A DNA stretch of 43,388 bases, taken from NCBI GenBank assembly GCA_024275045.1, contig JAJRZX010000106.1:1-43388 (forward strand). Direction: 5' to 3'. Below, one piece after another: positions 33,469-40,667 of the stretch; within the stretch, counting starts at the first letter, position 1, and each line of letters begins with the position of its first letter. A program made the position numbers and the translations under genes. This DNA is from Deltaproteobacteria bacterium (GTDB taxonomy: Bacteria; Desulfobacterota; GWC2-55-46; JADFVP01). The notes under the pieces are model-generated. The model made no database searches. It was not told the DNA's origin and worked only from the letters and a program-made list of their open reading frames with translations.

Positions 33469-34782
33469 ATGAGAATACATATAATTCAACCCACTCACTA
33501 CGCCGCGCCAGGGAGCAGAGAGTTATTCAAGACAAAAAAACTCAACCTAATGCCCCTAACCCTCGCCTATCTCGCGGCCCTTATGCCCGAGGGGTCCGAT
33601 GTAACCCTTACGGACGAGCGCACGCAGGACCTTGACCTGGAGCGGGACTTTGACCTTGTCCTAATCACCGTATGGACGATTAACTCTCTTCACGCCTATG
33701 AGATTGCCGATGCCTACAGGGCAAGGGGTCTTACCGTAATACTTGGCGGTCCGCATTGCTTTTTTTACGCTGATGAGGCCGCGGCCCACTCTGATGCCGT
33801 TGCCATTGGCGAAGGGGAAATAGTGCTGCCGGAGATTTTTCGTGACCTCAGCGCAGGTAAACTTAAGGCGCTGTACAGGGCTGAGACTTTTCACGATCTC
33901 AAGAACCTGCCGCTTCCACGCAGAGACCTGCTTAACGCACGATCTTTCTCACGCTTTCACACCATAGCCGTGCAGACGAGCCGGGGCTGTCCTTTTTCCT
34001 GCGAGTTCTGTGCCGAGCGTTTTTATCTCGGCTCCAGATACCGCATGCGTCCCGTAGAGGAGGTTGTGGCCGAGATAAAAGCCACGGGCAGTAAACGCAT
34101 ATTCTTCGCGGACAGCACTTTTTCAGGGAACAAAAAACGGACAATGGAGCTCATGGAGGGGCTCATCCCGCTGAAACTCCGCTGGAGCGCCCTCTGGACC
34201 GCCAACCGCGTCCTTGAGAGAGACTTTATGGTTCTGGCCAAAAAAAGCGGGCTCCTTCACGTAAACCTTGGCATTGAGAGCATTAATCAGGCCACACTTG
34301 ACGGCATGCATAAAAAGACCTCAAAGGCAGGCACCATCAAGGACGTGATAAAGGGGCTTCGAGACCTTGATATCAGCTTCTCCTTTAACCTAATATTCGG
34401 ATGGGATACGGACCACCTGGAGGACTTTTCCGCCACACTTAACTTCTTAAAGGAGAACAAGGTGCATGTAGCCTTCTTCAACTCCTTCTGCCCCTACAAA
34501 GGTACGCCTGTATACAAAAAATACCTCTCCGAGGGACGCATCCTCGACCCCGTGAACATCAACCGCTGGCCCGGAATATCGGCAAGGGTACACCCGAAGA
34601 ACTTCACCTCCGAGGAGCTGGCAAGGGGCATTAGTGATATGTACAGGGATTTTTACTCCTGGCCCTCCATAATCCATCGTCTGCCTCTGCCAACATCTGT
34701 CTCGGCCATAACCTCATGGGTGATGAACCTCTCGCAGAGAAAGATGGCAACTGGAAAATCCACCAATTTTGAGAGCTATTAA
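33469..34782 (+). CDS. B12-binding-type radical SAM protein, unassigned, in the hopanoid locus
   Basis: The 437-residue product begins with a cobalamin-binding-like Rossmann domain (about residues 1-140: MRIHIIQPTHY..., VILGGPHCFFYADEAA, AIGEGE), as in class B radical SAM methyltransferases, followed by a radical SAM domain with CPFSCEFC (CxxxCxxC, about 175-182), FADSTFSGN, and LGIESINQATLDGM. The DxHxxG motif of true B12 ligands is not evident, so cobalamin may bind without a His ligand or not at all. HpnP and HpnR, the hopanoid methylases, and HpnJ belong to this broad family, but I cannot match this protein to any of them. It lies between the HpnL-like gene and a second radical SAM gene. 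Confidence 0.72.
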   Translation: MRIHIIQPTHYAAPGSRELFKTKKLNLMPLTLAYLAALMPEGSDVTLTDERTQDLDLERDFDLVLITVWTINSLHAYEIADAYRARGLTVILGGPHCFFYADEAAAHSDAVAIGEGEIVLPEIFRDLSAGKLKALYRAETFHDLKNLPLPRRDLLNARSFSRFHTIAVQTSRGCPFSCEFCAERFYLGSRYRMRPVEEVVAEIKATGSKRIFFADSTFSGNKKRTMELMEGLIPLKLRWSALWTANRVLERDFMVLAKKSGLLHVNLGIESINQATLDGMHKKTSKAGTIKDVIKGLRDLDISFSFNLIFGWDTDHLEDFSATLNFLKENKVHVAFFNSFCPYKGTPVYKKYLSEGRILDPVNINRWPGISARVHPKNFTSEELARGISDMYRDFYSWPSIIHRLPLPTSVSAITSWVMNLSQRKMATGKSTNFESY

Positions 34783-35029
34783 GTTTTTTCATTGCCCGTG
34801 GCAAAAACAGCGGGAATTTTAGCACTTTTCATTGTCTGCGTCACCCCCCTGCGGCTGCTCGGTTATTTGCATACCCCCGGGGGCTGTGCTAAACTTTATG
34901 TAAAGGCTTACTCTTATTTAAGTCTGCGTCCTTACTCGAAAAAAAGGTAAGGGGAGAGTCAAGTCTTGATTTTAACCCCTCTTCAGGGCATATGGTTCAT
35001 CTCTTGTTATTATAAGGCATGTAAGCTCT
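34783..35029 (+). other. Intergenic region between the two radical SAM genes
   Basis: This 247-base gap is the only long break in the plus-strand lipid gene run. TTGCAT (34867-34872) and TAAACT (34890-34895) with 17 bases between could be a weak promoter for the second radical SAM gene and hpnA-ispH-hpnH. No gene is seen. Confidence 0.35.
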
Positions 35030-36091
35030 ATGGGAGCAGGAAGGAGCAAAAAAAAGGGACTTGGACCTGCCTTTATCATGGGAGGGTTGCGGCGGCTTTA
35101 TGACTCACGCTCCCTTTACGCGCAGCTTGTTCTTACCGATGACTGCAATCTTTCATGCAGTTACTGCAATGAGTACACAAAGGGCGCGCCTCTGCCCTCG
35201 CTCTCTGTATTAAAGGCGCGCGCACTTAGGCTTCACGTGCTCGGGGTACTGGTATTTGATATCCTTGGAGGCGAACCTCTTCTGCATAAAGACCTTGTCC
35301 CGCTTATTAGACACATAAAGGGTCTTGGAGGGAGCAGCGGTAATATTGTTACACTTATAACAAACGGTTTTCTTCTCACACCGTCCCTTGTGGACGAGCT
35401 TGGAGAGGCCGATCTTGATATGATGCAGATAAGCGTGGACTCGGCAAGGGCCACGAAAGACTCATGTAAATCCCTTGAGGCCCTTGGCACGAAGCTGCAT
35501 ATGCTGGCCCGGAGGGCCTCTTTTAAGGTAAAGGTTCAGTCCGTGCTTACTGAGTCTACATGCGGAGAATACGGGGAGTTTCGAAGGCTCCTTCAGGGGC
35601 TGCCCTTTGATTTCGGCTTCTCCCTGCTTCACGGCCCCGGAGGTCACCTTGCAATAAAGGGCGAGCAGTATGTGCGCCTCTTGAGGGAAGAAAAACTATT
35701 CGCAGGCATGAACCTCTATCGTAATCACGCCGAGGAGGCCCTGCTTGGAGATTTTTCACGGCCCTGGAAGTGCCTTGGGGGCAGCAAGTTTCTCTATGTA
35801 AACGCCGCCGGAGAGGTGCAGTACTGCAGCCAGAACCAGAGGTTTCGTAAACCCCTTGAGGAATTTACCACCTCTGACATAAGGCGCAACAATCACCACA
35901 AGGAGTGCGAGACCGGCTGCATGCTGGGCTGCGCCAGGCTCATCTCCCACGCCATGGGCGAGCCCCTTAAGACCATGAAGACAAGCCTCTCCATGCTGGC
36001 CGGCCTTAAGCACAAAAGCCGCAGAGAGAGAAAAGCAATGGCCTTTACGGTAGAACCTGAGAACGGCTTTGGAGATACCCCGAAAAGATGA
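35030..36091 (+). CDS. Radical SAM protein with C-terminal cysteine cluster, unassigned, coupled to hpnA
   Basis: The 353-residue product has the radical SAM motif CNLSCSYC (CxxxCxxC) near residues 39-46, followed by the ILGGEPLLHKDL loop that binds S-adenosylmethionine and an ISVDSARATKDS segment. The last third has WKCLGG...YVNAAGEVQYCSQN and C-x3-GCMLGCARL, an arrangement like the SPASM auxiliary cluster region of enzymes that bind extra 4Fe-4S clusters. The general plan resembles HpnH-like radical SAM enzymes but is not the same protein. Its stop overlaps the hpnA ATG by four bases (ATGA), so it is translated with hpnA. Its role in hopanoid or inositol-lipid tailoring is inferred only from position. 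The true start may be a downstream ATG. Confidence 0.7.
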   Translation: MGAGRSKKKGLGPAFIMGGLRRLYDSRSLYAQLVLTDDCNLSCSYCNEYTKGAPLPSLSVLKARALRLHVLGVLVFDILGGEPLLHKDLVPLIRHIKGLGGSSGNIVTLITNGFLLTPSLVDELGEADLDMMQISVDSARATKDSCKSLEALGTKLHMLARRASFKVKVQSVLTESTCGEYGEFRRLLQGLPFDFGFSLLHGPGGHLAIKGEQYVRLLREEKLFAGMNLYRNHAEEALLGDFSRPWKCLGGSKFLYVNAAGEVQYCSQNQRFRKPLEEFTTSDIRRNNHHKECETGCMLGCARLISHAMGEPLKTMKTSLSMLAGLKHKSRRERKAMAFTVEPENGFGDTPKR

Positions 36092-37077
36092 AAACTCTTG
36101 TAACAGGCGCCACGGGTTTTGTAGGCTCGGCCGTGGCACGGGCCCTTTTAAGAAGAGGCCGCAGTATACGCCTCCTTGTACGTGAGGGCAGCGATAGACG
36201 TAATATCGCAGACCTTGAGGCAGAGGTCGTCACCGGAGACCTTACAGATAAGGCATCTCTACTTAAAGCCCTGAAAGGGTGCGATGCCCTCTTTCATGTG
36301 GCAGCGGATTACCGCCTCTGGGTTCCCGAACCCCGTAACATGTATGAGGCCAATGAGACCGGGACAATCAATATCATGGAGGCGGCCCTCCACTGCGGGG
36401 TAGAGCGCATTGTATACACCAGCAGCGTTGCCACCATTGGGCTTCATAAAGACAAAAGCCCCTCCAATGAAGATACGTCTTCTACGATTAATGATATGAT
36501 AGGGCACTATAAACGCAGCAAGTTTCTTGCCGAGGAGGCGGTAGCGCGGCTGGCAGATAAAGAAGGGCTCCCTGCGGTTACGGTAAACCCATCCACGCCT
36601 GTGGGCCCACGTGATATACGGCCCACGCCAACAGGAGGGCTTATAGTAAACGCTATTTCAGGGAAGATGCCCGCATATGTAGATACAGGGCTTAATATCG
36701 TGCATGTAGATGACGTGGCAGAAGGGCATATGCTTGCATTTGAGAGAGGCAAGACAGGTGAACGCTACATACTTGGCGGTCATGACATGAGACTTGCCGA
36801 GATACTTGGCAAACTCGCTGAGATATCTGGCAGAAAAGCGCCGCGTGTATGCCTTCCACACGGTATTGTCGTACCCCTTGCGTACATATGCGAGGCATGG
36901 GCAAGGCTTGCAAATTCGGGTAACCCAATGGTTACAAAAGCCGGTGCAAGGATGGCAAAAAAATATATGTTTTTCCGAAGTGATAAGGCCAAGGCTGAGC
37001 TGGGTTACGCCCCGCGGCCCTCTGAAGATGCGCTGCGCGATGCCGTGATCTGGTTTAGAGAGAATAATTACGTTTAA
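36088..37077 (+). CDS. hpnA: Hopanoid-associated sugar epimerase HpnA
   Basis: The 329-residue product is a short-chain (extended) dehydrogenase of the NAD-dependent epimerase family with the Rossmann signature GATGFVGS (about residues 7-14) and the catalytic YxxxK as YKRSK. HVAADYRLWVPEP...MYEANETGTINIM and the ending FRENNYV fit HpnA, found in most hopanoid loci. It is thought to act on the sugar-like side chain of bacteriohopanepolyols, but its reaction is unproven. Its start overlaps the previous radical SAM gene's stop, and ispH follows 22 bases later. The name rests on family resemblance and context. Confidence 0.88.
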   Translation: MKTLVTGATGFVGSAVARALLRRGRSIRLLVREGSDRRNIADLEAEVVTGDLTDKASLLKALKGCDALFHVAADYRLWVPEPRNMYEANETGTINIMEAALHCGVERIVYTSSVATIGLHKDKSPSNEDTSSTINDMIGHYKRSKFLAEEAVARLADKEGLPAVTVNPSTPVGPRDIRPTPTGGLIVNAISGKMPAYVDTGLNIVHVDDVAEGHMLAFERGKTGERYILGGHDMRLAEILGKLAEISGRKAPRVCLPHGIVVPLAYICEAWARLANSGNPMVTKAGARMAKKYMFFRSDKAKAELGYAPRPSEDALRDAVIWFRENNYV

Positions 37078-37099
37078 GAGAACAGGAGTGAATGATTAA

Positions 37100-38014
37100 A
37101 TGGAAGTGCTGCTTGCCAGTCCAAGAGGGTTTTGCGCAGGTGTGGAACGGGCCGTGCGCACCGTTGAACGGGCCATTGAGCAATACGGCGCGCCAATATA
37201 CGTGCGCCACGAGATTGTACATAACCGCCATGTGGTTGATGAGCTAAAAGAAAAAGGCGTTATCTTCGTAGACGAACTTGATGAGGTCCCGGACAAGGCC
37301 GTGGTAATATTCAGCGCCCACGGGGTATCAAGAAAGGTAAAGGTCGAGGGCTCCTCTCGGGAGCTCATGGTCATAGACGCCACCTGTCCCCTTGTGACAA
37401 AGGTTCACAGAGAGGCGCGCCGCAACGCCGAGGAGGGGCTGGAGCAGATTCTCATCGGCCATGCCGGACACCCCGAGGTCATAGGCACCATGGGCCAGAT
37501 TAAAGGCAACATGCACCTTGTCTCAACAGCCGCCGATGTTGCGGTACTTGAGGTAAAGACCCCACATAAACTTGCCTATGTTACGCAGACCACCCTCAGC
37601 GTAGATGATATGGCCGATATTGTGGCGGCGCTCCGCAGCCGCTTCAAGGGTATTCGGGGGCCCACAAAAAAAAATATCTGCTACGCCACGCAGAACCGTC
37701 AGGACGCGGTAAAGGCCGTTATACAAAACATAGACCTGCTCATTGTGGTTGGGGCAAAAAACAGCTCCAACTCCAACCGCCTGCGTGAACTTGGCACAAG
37801 GTACGGCGTGCCCTCGTACCTTGTAAGCAGCGCCGCGGATATACAGGACAAGTGGCTCGAGGGCGCAAAGTGCGTGGCCATTACAGCAGGGGCCTCTGCG
37901 CCGGAGATTCTTGTGCAGGAAGTAATAGAGTACCTTCGCAAAAAAACCGGCGGTCTTACCATAAAAAACATTGAAGTTACAGATGAGGACGTAAAGTTCA
38001 GCCTGCCCATTTAG
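37100..38014 (+). CDS. ispH: 4-hydroxy-3-methylbut-2-enyl diphosphate reductase (IspH/LytB)
   Basis: The 304-residue product is a complete IspH, the last enzyme of the methylerythritol phosphate pathway, which makes IPP and DMAPP. It has the three cluster cysteines in GFCAGV, ATCPLVTKVH and CYATQNRQDAV, and the SAHGVS, HEIVHN and ITAGASAPE motifs. AGGAG precedes the ATG. It lies in the operon between hpnA and hpnH (22 and 32 bases apart), a placement seen in other bacteria that links isoprenoid supply to hopanoid synthesis. The rest of the pathway is not in the window. Confidence 0.97.
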   Translation: MEVLLASPRGFCAGVERAVRTVERAIEQYGAPIYVRHEIVHNRHVVDELKEKGVIFVDELDEVPDKAVVIFSAHGVSRKVKVEGSSRELMVIDATCPLVTKVHREARRNAEEGLEQILIGHAGHPEVIGTMGQIKGNMHLVSTAADVAVLEVKTPHKLAYVTQTTLSVDDMADIVAALRSRFKGIRGPTKKNICYATQNRQDAVKAVIQNIDLLIVVGAKNSSNSNRLRELGTRYGVPSYLVSSAADIQDKWLEGAKCVAITAGASAPEILVQEVIEYLRKKTGGLTIKNIEVTDEDVKFSLPI

Positions 38015-38046
38015 GGGCGGACAAAAGGACAGGTACAAGTTAAGAC

Positions 38047-39114
38047 ATGAGTGTTCCTCTTATACAACAGCTCCGTATCGGGGCTTATATAACCGCACAG
38101 AGCCTTAAGAGGAATAAGCGTTTTCCTCTGGTACTAATGCTGGAACCTCTCTTTGCCTGCAACCTTGCCTGCGCGGGGTGCGGCAAAATCGACTACCCGC
38201 CGGAGGTGCTTAAGAAAAGACTATCCGTGGACGAGTGCATTGGCGCGGCCCTTGAGTGCGGCGCGCCCGTGGTCTCCATACCCGGCGGCGAGCCCCTTAT
38301 TCATCCCCAAATAGGAGAGATTGTCAGGGGCCTTACGAACCTTAAAAAATTCGTATACCTCTGCACCAACGCCTTGCTATTAAAAGAAAAGATGGGACTC
38401 TTTGAACCGGGCCCCTATCTTACCTTCAGTATTCATCTGGACGGGCTTAAGGAGCGCCATGACAGCCTTGCGGGAAGCAGCGGCGTATTCGAGAGCGCCG
38501 TAGAGGCCATAAGAGCCGCCAGGGCAAAAGGGTTTCGCGTAACAACAAACACCACCATATACGGCAACGAGCCCATAAGCGAGACAATTGAGTTATTTGA
38601 CCTTATAACAGGGCTCGGCGTAGAGGGCATAACACTATCTCCGGCCTTCAGCTACGGCAGCGCAAAAGAACAGGACGGATTCCTTAAACGCAAAGAGGCC
38701 ATTGCAATTTCAAGAAAACTCCTCTTCGAGGGAGAGAAACGGGGCTGGAAGTTCAACCACAGCAGTCTTTTTCTCGACTTTTTAGCGGGGAATCAGAACT
38801 ACCGATGCACGCCCTGGGGCAATCCCACACGTAATATCTTCGGCTGGCAGAGGCCCTGTTATCTCCTTAACGAGGGTTACGCAGCAACATATAAAGAGCT
38901 CCTGGAAGAGACGGACTGGGAGAAGTACGGCTTTGAGAGGAACGCCAAGTGCGCAGACTGCATGGTGCACTGCGGGTATGAACCCACGGCTGTTATGGAT
39001 ACGATTCACCACCCCCTGAAGGCCCTTCTCGTAAGGCTAAGAGGCGTGAATACAAGCGGAGGGCATGAACCTGCGCCTTCGGCGCAGATAAAGACCCCGA
39101 GAGAGAGTACATAA
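38047..39114 (+). CDS. hpnH: Adenosylhopane synthase HpnH (radical SAM)
   Basis: The 355-residue product is a close match to HpnH, the radical SAM enzyme that joins adenosine to hopene (diploptene) to make adenosylhopane. It starts with the amphipathic MSVPLIQQLRIGAYI..., then CNLACAGCGKIDYP (CxxxCxxC, about residues 38-45), PGGEPLIHPQI, the LDGLKERHD segment and a C-terminal C-x2-C pair (ECADCMVHCGYEP-like) near residues 300-310. Electrons come from reduced ferredoxin-like partners. It ends the plus-strand hpnA-ispH-hpnH operon. The next step, by HpnG, is encoded on the opposite strand at 39900-40667. Confidence 0.95.
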   Translation: MSVPLIQQLRIGAYITAQSLKRNKRFPLVLMLEPLFACNLACAGCGKIDYPPEVLKKRLSVDECIGAALECGAPVVSIPGGEPLIHPQIGEIVRGLTNLKKFVYLCTNALLLKEKMGLFEPGPYLTFSIHLDGLKERHDSLAGSSGVFESAVEAIRAARAKGFRVTTNTTIYGNEPISETIELFDLITGLGVEGITLSPAFSYGSAKEQDGFLKRKEAIAISRKLLFEGEKRGWKFNHSSLFLDFLAGNQNYRCTPWGNPTRNIFGWQRPCYLLNEGYAATYKELLEETDWEKYGFERNAKCADCMVHCGYEPTAVMDTIHHPLKALLVRLRGVNTSGGHEPAPSAQIKTPREST

Positions 39115-39159
39115 GCAGCCCATGATAATAAAAGGGCGTCTCACCAAGACTCCGCTAAT

Positions 39160-39190
39160 ACCCCCCCCATCGCCGAAGGCGAGGGGGGGT
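39160..39190. repeat. GC-rich inverted repeat after hpnH
   Basis: A run of C, then ATCGCC, a GAA loop and GGCGA leads into a run of seven G (about 39161-39188), giving a stable hairpin with one bulged A. No U-tract follows on either strand, so it is not a classical terminator; it may be a transcript-end stabiliser. Confidence 0.6.
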
Positions 39191-39227
39191 AAAATTCTTA
39201 CACCCCGCAAAACAATCCAGGCGCCGC

Positions 39228-39770
39228 TTAAAATCCTATGGCAAGGCTTAGAAGGGCCTCGTCCTCGCCGGGGTTCTTATCCTGCGTATTGGCGTTGGAA
39301 AGATGCCCGAGACGCACTCCGAGACGAACCCGCTCGGTAATCTCATAGGCAAAGGTAAGGCCAAGGCGAAAGGTGAGCACACCGCCAAGGTCTCTGCTTT
39401 TACCCTTATGGTATCCGCCGATACCTGCCATGGGCGTTATAATGAATCTGCCGAAGGCAAGGTCTGAGTAAAAGCCCCCGTAGGCGTAAAAGGCCTCATC
39501 AGAGTTACCAAGAATCCCTATAAGGGGACCGATGAAGTAGTACTTCTTGCCCAGTCTCAGCTCCACGTTGGCCGTGAATGAGCCGTCTCCGTCATCTGTG
39601 TTATGAAAGGCATAGGCCCCAAGCCCTATGTCCGCGTAGTTGTAGGAATCCCCGGCAACGGTAAAAGCGCCGGAGCTGTAATAAGCCTCCCCTTTATCAG
39701 AGGCCAGAGCAGGTACAGCCAGAAAAATGGTGAGGGCAAGGACGGCCAGGGGCGTAAAAAGTTTGCGCAC
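39228..39770 (-). CDS. Outer-membrane lipid A 3-O-deacylase, PagL-like
   Basis: The 180-residue product has a signal peptide (cleavage after ALA) and a C-terminal phenylalanine (AIGF), as usual for outer-membrane barrels, with alternating hydrophobic strands. Near the end it has LRLGVRLGHLSNANTQDKNPGEDE-like residues; the HxSNA block and NPG-E resemble the PagL catalytic His-Ser...Glu. PagL removes an acyl chain from the 3 position of lipid A, weakening surface signalling. The barrel has about eight strands, as in PagL. It lies alone beside the hopanoid genes, oriented opposite to hpnH, and so may alter the same membrane leaflet that hopanoids enter. It could instead be a related barrel with no enzyme activity. 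Confidence 0.75.
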   Translation of the reverse strand: MRKLFTPLAVLALTIFLAVPALASDKGEAYYSSGAFTVAGDSYNYADIGLGAYAFHNTDDGDGSFTANVELRLGKKYYFIGPLIGILGNSDEAFYAYGGFYSDLAFGRFIITPMAGIGGYHKGKSRDLGGVLTFRLGLTFAYEITERVRLGVRLGHLSNANTQDKNPGEDEALLSLAIGF

Positions 39771-39899
39771 AATAGTCTCCAGTTAAGGCTGAGTTATAAA
39801 TTAAATGGAGCGGTAAAAAACGATTCAGGGAAGTATACCAGAAGGATAAAACGCTGTAAAGGGGATTATAGGGTGATGATATACGGCGTAAAAAAAGGC

Positions 39900-40667
39900 T
39901 TAAGATGAGAGGTGAGTTAAAAAACCCGCCTGAAGCAGGACCTGCCAGGCCCGGCTCATGACAGATAAGGCAAGGGCGTAAGAGCGGCGAAGCGCCATCA
40001 TCTCACTTACCATTGAGGGTCGTCTTACAGAACCCGCAATAATACGGGCCGGCCTTACACCGCCGTTAACGCCAAGGCATTCGTAGAGGTCGCGGGATAT
40101 CCCCTTATGGGCCTCATCGCAGACTACACGCATGACAAAAAGAGGCAGAGCGTTTTTCGCAGCTACAGCGGCCATACCCGCGCTCTCCATATCAACGGCA
40201 AGGGCCCCTGTCTTCTCATATAAGACGCCCTTGGCCTCTGCGTCAAGAATGGCACTCTCTGTACTTACAATAACCCCCTGCCTGCTCTTTAGTCCCTTCT
40301 CTCCAAGCGCCCCGCAGGCAAACTCAAGGGCCTTTGAGGCTCTCTCGTACACAGGCTCACCATCTGAGATAATGGAACTTGCGAGTATTATCTCACCAGC
40401 CTTTACAGCGGGGCTCAGCCCGCCGGCAAGACCGATATTTATAAGGGAGAGTACGCCCTTGTCTGCAAGAAACTCCGCACCTGCGCGGGCATTGTCTCTA
40501 CCCACACCGCAGAGCGTTGAGAGAAGCTCGCCTTCGCCGCCGCCATCAAGCACGGTCCTTCGAAGAGGAAAGGGTCTGCTGCTACCCACACTGGCCTCCT
40601 CCCACCGGCCGCGGCCCAGTATGGCGCGGGCCTCACCCTTAAGGGCTACAACAAGACCGTGACTCAC
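39900..40667 (-). CDS. hpnG: HpnG-type adenosylhopane nucleosidase
   Basis: The 255-residue product belongs to the purine nucleosidase/phosphorylase family (MTA/SAH nucleosidase fold): INIGLAGGLSPAVKAGEIILAS, then the ALAVDMESAGMAAVAAKN active-site helix with its Glu. In hopanoid loci this protein, HpnG, removes adenine from adenosylhopane to leave ribosylhopane. The GTG at 40667 overlaps the squalene-hopene cyclase stop by four bases (GTGA) and is preferred; a TTG lies upstream in frame. It follows shc in the same transcript and lies opposite hpnH, which makes its substrate. A C-terminal extension is basic and of unknown role. Confidence 0.88.
   Translation of the reverse strand: MSHGLVVALKGEARAILGRGRWEEASVGSSRPFPLRRTVLDGGGEGELLSTLCGVGRDNARAGAEFLADKGVLSLINIGLAGGLSPAVKAGEIILASSIISDGEPVYERASKALEFACGALGEKGLKSRQGVIVSTESAILDAEAKGVLYEKTGALAVDMESAGMAAVAAKNALPLFVMRVVCDEAHKGISRDLYECLGVNGGVRPARIIAGSVRRPSMVSEMMALRRSYALALSVMSRAWQVLLQAGFLTHLSS

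Noticed and set aside
39160-39190. A rho-independent terminator after hpnH
   Set aside because: The hairpin is stable but no U-tract follows on either strand.
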